DNA of 64,000 nt from contig NZ_JHEH01000007.1 of NCBI RefSeq assembly GCF_000715505.1, forward strand, positions 1 through 64,000. Reading direction: 5' to 3'. The notes beneath the pieces are model-generated. The model did not search any database. It saw only the letters and a list, made by a program, of their open reading frames with translations, and was not told the origin of the DNA. A program made the position numbers and the translations under genes. Every line of letters starts with the position of its first letter. Positions within the stretch are counted from its first letter, which is position 1. This stretch comes from Thioclava dalianensis (GTDB taxonomy: Bacteria; Pseudomonadota; Alphaproteobacteria; Rhodobacterales; Rhodobacteraceae). Shown piece after piece: positions 18,072 to 27,498 of the stretch.

Positions 18072-19058
18072 TCAGATCATCGCGGGCACGACAAGATCCG
18101 GCGGGCGATGGCCGTCGGCGAAGGTCTTGATGTTGATCAAAACCTTCTCGCCCATCTCGATGCGCCCCTCAACGGTGGCCGAGCCCATATGCGGCAGCAG
18201 CACGACATTGGGCTGGGCGCGCAGGCGCGGATTGATCTCCGTGCCATGCTCGAACACGTCGAGCCCTGCCCCCGCCAGCTCACCCGCGCGCAAGGCCCGC
18301 GTCAGCGCGTTCTCGTCGATCACCTCGCCGCGGGACGTGTTCACGATCACCGCCTCCGGCTTGAGGATCTTGAGCCGTCGCGCATTGAGCAGATGGAACG
18401 TCGAGGGCGTGTGCGGGCAGTTGACCGAGATCACGTCCATCCGCGCGACCATCTGATCGAGACTGTCCCAATAGCGCGCGCCCAGTTCCGCTTCGATATC
18501 GGGATGGACCCGCTTGCGGTTGTGGTAGTGGATCTCCATCCCGAAGGCGGCGGCGCGGCGGGCAACAGCCTGCCCGATCCGGCCCATCCCAAGGATACCA
18601 AGCCGTTTGCCGCCGATCCGGTGCCCCATGAACGCGGTGGGCGCCCAGCCGCCCCAGCTGCCCGATTGCATCGTCGAGAGGCCTTCGGGGATTCGCCGGG
18701 TGACCGCCAAGATCAGCGCCATCGTCATATCGGCCGTGTCCTCGGTCACGACGCCGGGCGTGTTCGACACCAGCACCCCGCGCTCGCGGGCGGAGGACAC
18801 GTCGATGTGATCCACTCCCGCACCATAATTCGCGATCAGCTTGAGCTGCTTTCCGGCTTGCGCCAGCATGCTCGCCTCGATCCGGTCGGTCACGCACGGG
18901 ACGAGAATATCGGCGCGTTTCATAGCCTCAACCAAGGCCTCGCGGCTCATCTTGGCGTCATCCTTGCTCAACTCGACATCGAACAGCTCCCTCAACCGGG
19001 TCTCGACGGGTTGGGGCAAGCGTCGCGTCACGACAACACTCAGGCGTGGTGCAGACAT
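18072..19058 (-). CDS. D-2-hydroxyacid dehydrogenase (glyoxylate/hydroxypyruvate reductase type)
   Basis: Encodes 328 residues. The NAD(P)-binding loop is LGILGMGRIGQAVARR at about 153-168. The catalytic set of the family is visible: Arg in VNTSRGEVID, Glu in HGTEINP and His in LLPHMGSA. The region LIANYGAGVDHIDV is the typical substrate-side signature of glyoxylate reductases. It should reduce glyoxylate or hydroxypyruvate to the D-hydroxyacid. GAGAGGAGAG precedes the start. A second member of the family lies at 57981-58931 with similar length, but the two differ and are not a recent duplication. Confidence 0.9.
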   Translation of the reverse strand: MSAPRLSVVVTRRLPQPVETRLRELFDVELSKDDAKMSREALVEAMKRADILVPCVTDRIEASMLAQAGKQLKLIANYGAGVDHIDVSSARERGVLVSNTPGVVTEDTADMTMALILAVTRRIPEGLSTMQSGSWGGWAPTAFMGHRIGGKRLGILGMGRIGQAVARRAAAFGMEIHYHNRKRVHPDIEAELGARYWDSLDQMVARMDVISVNCPHTPSTFHLLNARRLKILKPEAVIVNTSRGEVIDENALTRALRAGELAGAGLDVFEHGTEINPRLRAQPNVVLLPHMGSATVEGRIEMGEKVLINIKTFADGHRPPDLVVPAMI

Positions 19059-19240
19059 CGTGAGCCTCTCCTCTCTTCCATAGCGGGTCTCTTGGGTGCA
19101 AGGTGGCCTTCAACGAGGGCAGGCACAAGGCCCCGTGCGAGCGAAAATGGCCCGAATTTGTCGCATTGCGCAACTTTATTGCGCACAGCCGGAAATCTTT
19201 CCGGTGCGCCATCCCCGGGCCTCGGGACATGAGGCGAAGA

Positions 19241-19945
19241 ATGACCAAAGGTTCACTTTTGGCAGCGATCGGCAGTGTGGCGATTCTGGGATTGATGGGC
19301 TGGAGCGTCAGCGGAACGAAGGCCAAGTCCGGCGATCCCGCACCGCATACCCAGACAAGCGACGCCTCCAACGAGACCGCTCAAAGCGCACCGAGTGCCG
19401 CCGACAAGCCGCAGGCCAAACCCGCCACGGCGCAAGCCCCCGACCAGCCTGAAGCGACCGACCAGCCCTCTGCGACCGCCGCTCCCGACCCGCATATCGC
19501 GTTGGATCAACCCGAGCGCCGTGGCCCGGTGACGCATCTGCCGCTGCCGCGCTATGTCTCGCTCAAGGGGCGCACCGGCAATGCGCGCCGCGGCCCCTCT
19601 CTGTCGCATCGAATCGATTGGGTCTTTACCCATCCCGGCATGCCGCTGAAGGTGACGGCGGAATATGGCCATTGGCGCCGCGTCGAGGACCGCGACGGAC
19701 AGGGCGGCTGGATCCATTACACGCTTATCTCCGGCGTGCGCCATGTCGTGATCACGCAGAAAATGGTGGATCTGCACGCCCGCGCGGATGCCAAATCCGA
19801 AGTGGTGGCGCGTGCGCAGATGGGCGCAATCGCCCGGCTGGATCGCTGCACGCGCGACTGGTGCGAGGTCGATGGCGAGGGCGCAGAGGGCTGGCTGCCC
19901 AAAACCGAAATGTGGGGGGTGGACCCCACAGAGCTGCGTGACTAA
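19241..19945 (+). CDS. Membrane-anchored bacterial SH3 domain protein
   Basis: Encodes 234 residues. One N-terminal membrane anchor (MTKGSLLAAIGSVAILGLMGW) is followed by a low-complexity Pro/Ala/Asp/Gln linker to about residue 100, then two SH3-like repeats. The first holds LKGRTGNARRGPS and the second KMVDLHARADAKSEV, with WCEVDGEGAEGWLP. This matches the SH3_4 family (Pfam PF06347), thought to bind cell-wall or protein ligands in the periplasm. The ATG at 19241 has GAGG six bases upstream. The ATG at 19229 is also possible. Confidence 0.82.
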   Translation: MTKGSLLAAIGSVAILGLMGWSVSGTKAKSGDPAPHTQTSDASNETAQSAPSAADKPQAKPATAQAPDQPEATDQPSATAAPDPHIALDQPERRGPVTHLPLPRYVSLKGRTGNARRGPSLSHRIDWVFTHPGMPLKVTAEYGHWRRVEDRDGQGGWIHYTLISGVRHVVITQKMVDLHARADAKSEVVARAQMGAIARLDRCTRDWCEVDGEGAEGWLPKTEMWGVDPTELRD

Positions 19946-19992
19946 ACCCGCCTGATCCGCTAGAGCGAGCCCGAGAAACGGAGCGACGTCGC

Positions 19993-20877
19993 ATGGCCTA
20001 TAGCGCACCCGACAGCAAGATGAATCTCTCGGCGGGGCTGGCCTCTGTGGGCACGGCGGCGCTGCTTGTCGCGCTCAAGGCGTGGGCGCTGTGGCAGACA
20101 GAGGCGCTCTCGGTCGCAGCCTCACTGGCCGATAGCGCAGTCGATCTGATCATTTCGGCAGGCGGGTTGGCGGCGATCCTTTATGCGGCAAAACCCGCCG
20201 ATGACGATCACGCCTTCGGGCATAGCTCTGCCGAAGACTTGGCCGCACTCGGACAATCGGTGGTCATCCTCGCCTCGGCGCTGATCATCGCGATCAGCGC
20301 GATCATGCGCCTGATCGAGCCCGGCGCCCATGTCCTGCGCGCACAAAGCGCGGGGATCGTGGTGATGGTGATCTCGGCCTGTGTGACCGGCGCTCTGATC
20401 TGGTGGCAGGGACGGGTCGCGCGGGCCACCGGCAATAAGGTCGTGGCCGCCGACCGGCTGCATTACGTGGGCGATCTGCTGCCCACGCTTGGGGCGATCG
20501 CGGCACTCTGGCTCTCGAGAACCTTCGGCTGGGGGCAGATTGACAGCATCGTGGCGCTGATCGCGGCAGCGCTCATGCTGATGGGTGCGGCGCGGATCGG
20601 CCTTGGGGCGTGGAACGCGCTGATGGACCGGGCAGCCCCAGACCCGGTGATTGAACAGATCGCGGAGATCACGCGCCATTGGCCGGGCGTGCGCGGCTTT
20701 CACGACCTCAAGACGCGCACCGCAGGCGCGCAGATCTTCGTCAATCTGCATATCGAGTTGGACGGCGATCAGACGCTTGAGGAGGCCCATGAGATCGGCG
20801 CGGCGCTCAAGCGTGCGATCCTTGAGGCCGTCCCGCAAGCCGATGTCATCATCCACAAGGATGTCTGGCGCGGTTAA
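19993..20877 (+). CDS. Cation diffusion facilitator family metal transporter (FieF-like)
   Basis: Encodes 294 residues with about six membrane helices (residues 15-220) and a cytoplasmic domain (about 220-294). Metal-site residues of FieF/YiiP-type exporters are visible: the DxxxD of helix 2 (ADSAVD), the HAFGHSSAED loop after it, and HxxxD in helix 5 (LHYVGD). It should exchange divalent metals such as zinc or iron(II) for protons across the inner membrane. The C-terminal domain is complete and ends VIIHKDVW. GAGCG lies before the ATG. It follows the SH3 gene by 47 bases. Confidence 0.92.
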   Translation: MAYSAPDSKMNLSAGLASVGTAALLVALKAWALWQTEALSVAASLADSAVDLIISAGGLAAILYAAKPADDDHAFGHSSAEDLAALGQSVVILASALIIAISAIMRLIEPGAHVLRAQSAGIVVMVISACVTGALIWWQGRVARATGNKVVAADRLHYVGDLLPTLGAIAALWLSRTFGWGQIDSIVALIAAALMLMGAARIGLGAWNALMDRAAPDPVIEQIAEITRHWPGVRGFHDLKTRTAGAQIFVNLHIELDGDQTLEEAHEIGAALKRAILEAVPQADVIIHKDVWRG

Positions 20878-20889
20878 ATTGGCGAACGC

Positions 20890-20912
20890 GGGCGGGACAT
20901 AGCGCCCCGCCC
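20890..20912. terminator. Convergent hairpin between the CDF gene and the M3 peptidase gene
   Basis: GGGCGGG (20890-20896) pairs with CCCGCCC (20906-20912) over a nine-base loop in the short space between two convergent genes. No T-run is present. Confidence 0.4.
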
Positions 20913-20931
20913 TGCGTCTCAGACCCGCCCG

Positions 20932-22956
20932 TCAGGCCGCCGGATCCAGCAAGCCGCGCCCCTTGAGAAGCGGCTCGACCCCCGGCATCCGACCGCGAAA
21001 CTCGGTGTAAAGCTCCTCAGGCGGGCGCGAATTGCCCCGAGATAGGATCGCGCTTTCCAGTTTGGCCGCCATCACCGGATCGAACGCGTCCCCGGTCTCT
21101 TCAAAGGCCTCGAACGCATCGGCATCCATCACCTCGGACCACATGTAGCTGTAATAGCCCGACGAATATCCGTCGCCCGAGAAGACATGGCCGAAATGCG
21201 GGGTCGCGTGGCGCATGCGGATCGCGTGCGGCATACCGATCCCGGCCAGCACTTCGGCCTGTCGCGCCATCGGATCGGCGGGCGCCTTAGCCCCTGCGTG
21301 GAAATCGAGATCAACCAGTGCCGAGCCCAGATATTCCACCGTCGAGAAGCCCTGATCATAGGTTGCCGCCGCTTCAAGCTTGTCGCGCAGAGCCTGCGGC
21401 ATCGCAGCGCCGGTCTGATAGTGGCGGGCGTGTTTCTCCAGCACCTCCGGCACATCGAGCCAGTGCTCGTAAAGCTGGCTCGGCAGTTCCACGAAGTCCC
21501 GCGCCACCGACGTGCCCGAGAGGAACTGATAAGTCACATCCGACAGCATCTGGTGCAGGGCGTGGCCAAATTCGTGGAACAGCGTGCGCGCATCGTCGTG
21601 GCTCAGCAGCGCCGGGTTGCCCTTGGCGAAGTTGCACACGTTGAGGACGATCGGGAGGGTCTTGCCGCCCAGCTTGGCCTGCGAGCGCATCGCCGAGCAC
21701 CACGCGCCCGAGCGTTTCGAGCCACGCGCGAAGTAATCGCCTAGAAACACCGCCAGAACCTCGCCGCGGCGCGAGACTTCCCAGCCCCGCACATCTGCGT
21801 GGTAGAACGGTCCGTCGAGCGGTTTGAACTCCAGCCCGAACAGACGGTTCGCCGTGTCAAATGCCGCCCCGATCATCGCATCGAGCGAGAGGTAAGGCTT
21901 CACCTGCCCCTCGTCGAAATCGAACTCGGCCACGCGGCGTTTCTCGGAATAATAGCGCCAGTCCCACGGCTCCAGCGCCCCGTTCACACCATCCTCATGG
22001 AGCATCTCGGTGAGCTTTTCGGCATCGGCCTCGGCTGCGGCCTTGGCAGGCTCCCAGACCCGCATCAGCAGATCGCGCACAGCCTGCGGCGTCTTGGCCA
22101 TCTCGGGTTCGAGCTTGTAGGCCGCGAAGCTGTCATAGCCCAGCAGGGCCGCGCGCTCTGCACGCAGCTGCAAGATCTCGGCGGCAATCTCGCGATTGTC
22201 ATGCGCCCCGCCATTGGCGCCGCGCGCGGTCCAGGCCTCATAGGCGATCCGGCGCAGCTCGCGATTGGAGGAGAATTGCAGGAAGGGCACGATCAGCGAG
22301 CGCGAGAGCGTCAGGACCGGCCCGTCCTGCCCGCGCTCCTCGCCCGCAGACCGCGCGGTGTCGATCACGAAGTCGGGCAAACCTTCCAATTCGTCGGGCG
22401 CCAAGGGGCGGAACCACTCGCGCTCATCGGCCAGCAGGTTCTGGCTGAATTGAGTGGTGAGCGTGGCAAAACGCTCTTTGATGGCCTTCATTCGCTGGGC
22501 CTGCGCTCCCTCAAGTGCGGCGCCTGCGCGGGTGAACATCCGGTAATACATCTCGAGAAGCCGCGCTTGCTCTGCGCTCAGCTCCAACGTCTCGCGGCTC
22601 TGCCACAGGCTGTCGATCCGCTCAAACAGCGCCTTGTTCATCGTGATCTCCGACGAGAACGCGGCCAGTTGCGGCGCCAGATCGCGCATCAGCGCTTCGC
22701 GGTCGGGCGTCGCATCGGCACCTGCGAGGTTGTAAAACACCCCCGCGACCTGATCTAGCGCGTGCTCGGCCTGCTCCATCGCCTCGATCGTATTGGCGAA
22801 ACTCGGTGCCTGACTGTCCTCCGCGATGGCCGCGATATTGGCGCGGGCCTCGGTGAGCGCCGCCTCGAAAGCGGGCGCAAAATCCGCATCGGTGATCTGC
22901 GCGAAGGGAGGAAGCTGGTAGGGTCCGGTCCAGTGGGCGAGCAGCGGGTTGGTCAT
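20932..22956 (-). CDS. M3 family metallopeptidase (oligopeptidase A/peptidyl-dipeptidase Dcp type)
   Basis: Encodes 674 residues, the expected length. The zinc motif is LFHEFGHALHQML at about residue 455-467, with the downstream Glu ligand in the helix that follows. It hydrolyses short peptides in the cytoplasm, for example degraded signal peptides. The N-terminus MTNPLLAHWTGPYQLPPF is typical of the family. AAGGAG lies before the ATG at 22956. The C-terminal motif SGYYSYMWSEVMDADAF is the conserved substrate-binding Tyr region. It stands alone, with the ABC transporter genes upstream on the same strand 53 bases away. Confidence 0.94.
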   Translation of the reverse strand: MTNPLLAHWTGPYQLPPFAQITDADFAPAFEAALTEARANIAAIAEDSQAPSFANTIEAMEQAEHALDQVAGVFYNLAGADATPDREALMRDLAPQLAAFSSEITMNKALFERIDSLWQSRETLELSAEQARLLEMYYRMFTRAGAALEGAQAQRMKAIKERFATLTTQFSQNLLADEREWFRPLAPDELEGLPDFVIDTARSAGEERGQDGPVLTLSRSLIVPFLQFSSNRELRRIAYEAWTARGANGGAHDNREIAAEILQLRAERAALLGYDSFAAYKLEPEMAKTPQAVRDLLMRVWEPAKAAAEADAEKLTEMLHEDGVNGALEPWDWRYYSEKRRVAEFDFDEGQVKPYLSLDAMIGAAFDTANRLFGLEFKPLDGPFYHADVRGWEVSRRGEVLAVFLGDYFARGSKRSGAWCSAMRSQAKLGGKTLPIVLNVCNFAKGNPALLSHDDARTLFHEFGHALHQMLSDVTYQFLSGTSVARDFVELPSQLYEHWLDVPEVLEKHARHYQTGAAMPQALRDKLEAAATYDQGFSTVEYLGSALVDLDFHAGAKAPADPMARQAEVLAGIGMPHAIRMRHATPHFGHVFSGDGYSSGYYSYMWSEVMDADAFEAFEETGDAFDPVMAAKLESAILSRGNSRPPEELYTEFRGRMPGVEPLLKGRGLLDPAA

Positions 22957-23009
22957 GGCAAATCTCCTTTGTCCTCAAGCTAGGTCGCGCCGAGGCAAAG
23001 GACCAGTGC

Positions 23010-23801
23010 TCAACCGGTCTCGGAGTGACCTTTCATGCGCAACCGCGCCTCAAGACGGCGCAGCCCCAGAGAGAGCGTGATCGTCATCGCCAGATAGATT
23101 AGCGCGACCACGTTATAGGTCTCGAAATAGCGAAAATTCCCCGAGGCCGCGACCTTGCCAAGCTGGGTGATGTCGGCCACGCCCAGCACCGACACAAGCG
23201 AGCTGTCCTTGACCATCGCCACGAAGTCATTGCCCAGAGGTGGCAGGATCGTGCGGAAGGCCTGCGGAAAGACGATCAGCCGAAAGCGCTGCCATGGCGA
23301 GAGCCCCAAGGCCTCGGCCGCCTCGATCTGCCCCTTGTCGACCGAGGCCAGCCCTGCGCGAAACACCTCGGCGATGAAGGCGGAATAGGCCAGCACCAGG
23401 GCGAAGATCGCCCGCCACAAGAGCGAGACATCGCGCGTCGAGACCTCGGGCAGCCCCAGCGCATTCCAGCCCGCCACCAGCATCGGCACCAGCGCAAAGG
23501 CCACGTAGAGCAGCAGCACGATGATCGGCACGCCGCGCATCACCTCGATGTAAAGCCGCGCGGCCTGACGCAGCACCATGCGCCGAGACCGCGCGCCCAA
23601 CGCAAGCAGCAGCCCCACCGCCATCGCCCCAGCAAAGGCCACGATGGTGACAAACAGCGTGATCGCAATGCCCCGGGACACCGTCGAAAAGATCGCGCGA
23701 TAGATCGGATCACTGCCAAGTTGCCAGACGAGATAGAGGCCCGCCGCACTCAGAACGACGAGCCACCATGGGAAATCTTTGCGGGTCTTGGCGGGCGGCA
23801 G
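23010..23801 (-). CDS. Amino acid ABC transporter permease (start codon unclear)
   Basis: From the C-terminal end the protein is a normal polar amino acid permease: PRC-like EAAEALGLSPWQRFRLIVFPQA loop that contacts the ATPase, then GNDFVAMVKDSSLVSVLG. The nearest good start, GTG at 23681, would remove the first membrane helix. The frame upstream clearly still codes (KDFPWWLVVLSAAGLYLVWQ) but has no ATG, GTG or TTG back to the binding-protein gene. A CTG at 23801 with GGGGA upstream is the best candidate and gives 263 residues. A frameshift or sequencing error at the GGGG run near 23812 would instead fuse the two genes. No ATPase gene is adjacent. Confidence 0.75.
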   Translation of the reverse strand: MPPAKTRKDFPWWLVVLSAAGLYLVWQLGSDPIYRAIFSTVSRGIAITLFVTIVAFAGAMAVGLLLALGARSRRMVLRQAARLYIEVMRGVPIIVLLLYVAFALVPMLVAGWNALGLPEVSTRDVSLLWRAIFALVLAYSAFIAEVFRAGLASVDKGQIEAAEALGLSPWQRFRLIVFPQAFRTILPPLGNDFVAMVKDSSLVSVLGVADITQLGKVAASGNFRYFETYNVVALIYLAMTITLSLGLRRLEARLRMKGHSETG

Positions 23802-23805
23802 GGGC

Positions 23806-24588
23806 TCAGTTCCCCATTTTGTAGTCGAGGAACCACTTCCTGTTCAGCGCCTCAAGCGTGCCGTCTGCTTTCATCGAGGCAATCGCCGCATTCACGGGGG
23901 CGACCAGATCCGAGCCCTTGGGGAAGATGAAGCCGAAATCCTCCGAGCCCAGCGGCTCGCCCACCTGCTTGAGCTTGCCATCCGAGGCCGCAACCAGCCC
24001 CTTGGCCGCCGTCGAGTCGGTCAGCACCGTGTCGACATCGCCCGCCTCAAGCGCCTGAAGCCCGGCGCCGAAGGTCTCGAACATCTTGATCCGGGGATTG
24101 GCCTCATTGCCATCAAGCACGTCATAGACCCCGACATAGAAGGGCGTCGTGCCGGGTTGCGCGGCCATCAGCAGCTTGTCATTGGCCGCAAAGCTCTTGG
24201 CGTCGTCAAAGCGGTTTTCATCGGCGCGCACAAGCATACGCATCTCTGAGCGCATATAGGGCACGGAGAAATCCACCGCCTGTTTGCGGTCGTCGCGGAT
24301 CGTGATCCCGTCCATGCCGATATCATATTGCCCGGTCGAGACCCCGGGGATCATCGCGTCCCAGCTTGAGCTTTGATATTTGACCTTCATGTCGAGGCGC
24401 TTGCCGATCTCGTTCATCGCGTCATATTCCCAGCCAACCGCCTTGCCGTCCTTGTCGATGAATTGCAGCGGCGGATAGGTGTTTTCGGATACGACGACCA
24501 CTTCGCGGCCCTTCAGATCGGGCAGGTCCCCGGCCAAGGCGGGTAGGGCGGTCAATGTCAAAAGGGCGGCAAGCAGGATGCGGATCAT
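23806..24588 (-). CDS. Amino acid ABC transporter substrate-binding protein
   Basis: Encodes 260 residues. The signal peptide (about [20 protein letters not shown]) is followed by a type II periplasmic binding fold: [31 protein letters not shown], then [23 protein letters not shown], the conserved ligand-binding Asp/Arg motif of family 3 solute-binding proteins. It delivers a polar amino acid to the permease encoded next. The last residues are DYKMGN and the stop at 23806 lies four bases before the proposed permease start. GGAG lies before the ATG. Confidence 0.92.
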   Translation of the reverse strand: MIRILLAALLTLTALPALAGDLPDLKGREVVVVSENTYPPLQFIDKDGKAVGWEYDAMNEIGKRLDMKVKYQSSSWDAMIPGVSTGQYDIGMDGITIRDDRKQAVDFSVPYMRSEMRMLVRADENRFDDAKSFAANDKLLMAAQPGTTPFYVGVYDVLDGNEANPRIKMFETFGAGLQALEAGDVDTVLTDSTAAKGLVAASDGKLKQVGEPLGSEDFGFIFPKGSDLVAPVNAAIASMKADGTLEALNRKWFLDYKMGN

Positions 24589-24621
24589 AGGCAGGGCTCC
24601 GGGTTAAATCTGCGCTAAAAG

Positions 24622-25683
24622 CTAGGCCGGGTCCGCACGGGTGTCCAGCGCCGCGCAAACCGGGCAGTTTGGATCGCGCTTGATCTTGATCTGGCGGCTT
24701 TCGCCCCACAGCGCGTCATGGATCATCAGACGCCCACGTGCCGTTTGCCCCGCGCCGGTGATCTCCTTGATCGCCTCGGTGGCCATCATCGCGCCGATCA
24801 CGCCGGGCAGCGCGCCAACCACGCCCGCCTCAGCACAGCTGGGTGCCAGACCGGGCGCCGGGGCTTGCGGAAACAGACACGCATAGCAAGGCGCCCCGCG
24901 CGCCGGATCATAGAGCGAGAGCTGCCCTTCCCATTGCGTGATCGCGCCCGAGATCAGCGGGGTCGCGCTTGCGACGCAGGCGGCATTCACCAGATAGCGG
25001 GTCTCGAAATTGTCGCTCCCGTCGATCACGAGATCGAATTGCGCGATCAGCTCGGGCGCGTCTTCTGCGCTCAGCCTGCGCTCATAGGTCAGGATCTCGA
25101 TATGCGGGTTGAGCGCCTCTAGTGCGGCGCGCGCGGACGCCACCTTGGGCGCGCCGATATCGGCATCGCGGTGGATCACCTGCCGCTGGAGGTTCGAATT
25201 CGACACCGTGTCGTCGTCGATCACGCCGATCCGCCCCACCCCGGCTGCCGCCAGATAGAGCAGAACCGGCGCGCCAAGCCCCCCCGCGCCAATCACCAGA
25301 ACCTTGGCCTGACGGAGCCGCTTTTGCCCCGGCCCGCCGATCTCGCGCAGCATGATATGGCGCGAATAGCGGTCGAGCTCTGCGCCCGAGAACTGATCGG
25401 AACGGGTGGGAGCTGCGGTTGTGTCCGGCTCTGGCACGCGGGCGCGGATCGCGCGCAGCATCCGGCGATAGCCCAACACGAGCGCGCTCACGGCCCCAAG
25501 CCACAGCCAGCCGGCAAGCGAGCCGCCCAGCACGCGGCCCAGCGGCGCAAAGCCCGGCAGCGGCAGATGGGCCAACACGAGTGCCAGCCAGATCACCGCC
25601 AGCATGACCCAGATCGCGCGCGCCGAGGCTTTCATCACCCAGCCCAGAACTGCGAGTGCTGCGAGGAGGGTCAGCCCGAGCAT
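24622..25683 (-). CDS. moeB: MoeB/ThiF-type adenylyltransferase with N-terminal membrane extension
   Basis: Encodes 353 residues. Residues 1-75 form about three hydrophobic segments absent from E. coli MoeB. The catalytic domain starts near RYSRHIMLREIGGPGQ, then the ATP-binding loop VLVIGAGGLGAPVLLYLA and the Arg-containing NSNLQRQVIH. The zinc-binding cysteines are in CYACLF and CPVC. It activates the C-terminus of MoaD (molybdenum cofactor) or a ThiS-like carrier by adenylation. No rhodanese domain is present. The extension may tether the enzyme to the membrane. It lies three bases after dut on the same strand, so they form an operon. Confidence 0.88.
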   Translation of the reverse strand: MLGLTLLAALAVLGWVMKASARAIWVMLAVIWLALVLAHLPLPGFAPLGRVLGGSLAGWLWLGAVSALVLGYRRMLRAIRARVPEPDTTAAPTRSDQFSGAELDRYSRHIMLREIGGPGQKRLRQAKVLVIGAGGLGAPVLLYLAAAGVGRIGVIDDDTVSNSNLQRQVIHRDADIGAPKVASARAALEALNPHIEILTYERRLSAEDAPELIAQFDLVIDGSDNFETRYLVNAACVASATPLISGAITQWEGQLSLYDPARGAPCYACLFPQAPAPGLAPSCAEAGVVGALPGVIGAMMATEAIKEITGAGQTARGRLMIHDALWGESRQIKIKRDPNCPVCAALDTRADPA

Positions 25684-25686
25684 GGC

Positions 25687-26157
25687 TCAGTGCGTCCCGG
25701 TGGAGCCAAAGCCCGCCTGCCCGCGCACGGTCTCGCCCAGCGTCTCGGCCAGCGTGTAACGGGCCTGCACCACGGGCGCGATAACCGCCTGCGCGATCCG
25801 CGCGCCATGCTCGATCACGAAAGGCGCATCGCCAAGATTGATCAGCAAGACCCCCAGCGGACCGCGATAATCGGCATCGATCGTGCCGGGCGTATTGGGC
25901 AGGCTGATCCCGTGCTTGAGCGCGAGCCCCGAGCGCGGGCGGATCTGCATCTCAAAGCCTTCGGGGATCTCGATGCGCAGCCCGGTCGGAATGATCGCGC
26001 GCTGCATCGGCGCCAGCGTCAGACCCGCCGCGCGGTCCTCGGGGCGCAGATTGGCCCGCAGATCGGCCCCCGCCGCGCCAGAGGTCTCATAGCTTGGCAG
26101 CGCGATTTCAGGATCGGCCCAGTCCTCGCGCATGGCCCGTATGATCGGTGTGGTCAC
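25687..26157 (-). CDS. dut: dUTP diphosphatase
   Basis: Encodes 156 residues from a GTG start. It hydrolyses dUTP to dUMP, keeping uracil out of DNA. The five trimeric dUTPase motifs are present, including [32 protein letters not shown] with the active-site Asp, and the flexible C-terminal GFGSTGTH. The GTG at 26157 is chosen because CAGGAG lies six bases upstream. An ATG at 26175 is in frame but has no ribosome site. It forms a run with coaBC upstream and moeB downstream. Confidence 0.94.
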   Translation of the reverse strand: MTTPIIRAMREDWADPEIALPSYETSGAAGADLRANLRPEDRAAGLTLAPMQRAIIPTGLRIEIPEGFEMQIRPRSGLALKHGISLPNTPGTIDADYRGPLGVLLINLGDAPFVIEHGARIAQAVIAPVVQARYTLAETLGETVRGQAGFGSTGTH

Positions 26158-26221
26158 GTTCGTCTCCTGTGTCATGTGGCGCAGGGGCCGCCATCGCGGG
26201 GCCATGCGCGCCGCATCTCGG

Positions 26222-27430
26222 TCAGTTCGGTGTCGCGTTCAGATGGGCCGCGATCCGCGCGGCCAGACGCCGCGCGACGGCGTCCTTGCTCGCGCGCTCC
26301 CAGCTCTCAGCACCTGCAGCGTCGATCACCGTCACCGCATTTTCGGACCCGCCCATGATGCCGGTGCCCGGGCTCACATCATTGGCCACGATCCAGTCAC
26401 AGCCCTTGCGCAGGCGCTTTTCACTGGCAAAGCGCGCGACATCATGGGTCTCCGCGGCAAAGCCCACGACCAGCCCGGGCCGTCCCGCACCCATCTGCGA
26501 GACCTCGGCCAGAATATCGGGGTTCTCGGCAAAGCGCAGCGCGGGCGGTGTGCCGGTTGCGTCCTTCTTCATCTTGCGATCCGCGGCATTCTCGACATGC
26601 CAGTCGGCCACGGCTGCTGCAAAGACAGCGGCATCGGCGGGCAGCGCCGCGCGCACCGCGTCGCGCATCTCGCGCGCGGTCTCGACCGGGATCACCCGCA
26701 CCCCTTCGGGCGGCGGCACGCTGGCCGGACCGGAGACAAAGCTCACCTGCGCGCCCAGATCGCGCAAGGCCGCCGCCAGCGCCGTGCCCTGCGCCCCCGA
26801 GGAACGGTTGGCGATGTAGCGCACCGGATCAATCGGCTCATGGGTCGGGCCGGAGGTCACGATCACATGGCGGCCTTTCAGCGGCCCATCGGAGAGCGCA
26901 GTGTCAATGGCATGCAGAATATCCACGGGCTCGACCATGCGGCCCGCTCCGAACTCGCCGCAGGCCATGTCGCCATCGGTGGGACCGGCAAACAGGACCC
27001 CGTCGGCCTTGAGCGTGGCAATGTTTCGCTGGGTCGCCGCGTGCTCCCACATCCGCACATTCATCGCAGGCGCGATCAGAACGCGCTTGTCGGTCGCAAG
27101 GAGTAAGGTGGAGGCCAGATCATTGGCCAGCCCCTGCGCCATCTTGGCCATCAGATCCGCCGTTGCAGGCACGACAACCACCAGATCGGCGGCGCGGCTC
27201 AGCTGGATATGCCCGATCTCGGCCTCATGGGTCAGATCGAACAGATCGCCATGCACGACCTCGCCCGCCAGCGAAGAGATCGTCAAGGGCGTCACGAATT
27301 GCGCGCCCGCCTGTGTCAGCACGGGAGTGACAGCCGCCCCCGCCCCGCGCAGCGACCGGATCAGCTCGGGCGTCTTAAAGGCCGCAATACCGCCGCCGAT
27401 GATCAGAAGGATGCGTTTGCCCGCGAGCAT
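26222..27430 (-). CDS. coaBC: Bifunctional phosphopantothenoylcysteine decarboxylase/phosphopantothenate-cysteine ligase
   Basis: Encodes 402 residues. CoaC part (1-190): flavin motif [12 protein letters not shown], catalytic His in [10 protein letters not shown], the PAMN motif ([10 protein letters not shown]) and the substrate lid [10 protein letters not shown]. CoaB part (195-402): [22 protein letters not shown] at its opening, then the KMKK loop seen as [10 protein letters not shown]. Together they turn phosphopantothenate into phosphopantetheine for coenzyme A. GAGGAG precedes the ATG. The downstream dut gene follows on the same strand. Confidence 0.96.
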   Translation of the reverse strand: MLAGKRILLIIGGGIAAFKTPELIRSLRGAGAAVTPVLTQAGAQFVTPLTISSLAGEVVHGDLFDLTHEAEIGHIQLSRAADLVVVVPATADLMAKMAQGLANDLASTLLLATDKRVLIAPAMNVRMWEHAATQRNIATLKADGVLFAGPTDGDMACGEFGAGRMVEPVDILHAIDTALSDGPLKGRHVIVTSGPTHEPIDPVRYIANRSSGAQGTALAAALRDLGAQVSFVSGPASVPPPEGVRVIPVETAREMRDAVRAALPADAAVFAAAVADWHVENAADRKMKKDATGTPPALRFAENPDILAEVSQMGAGRPGLVVGFAAETHDVARFASEKRLRKGCDWIVANDVSPGTGIMGGSENAVTVIDAAGAESWERASKDAVARRLAARIAAHLNATPN

Positions 27431-27498
27431 CTGGCTCTCCTCATTGGATTGGACTCAAGACCTAAGCGGCGGCGCTGGCGCGCGCAAGGATCAAAGGA

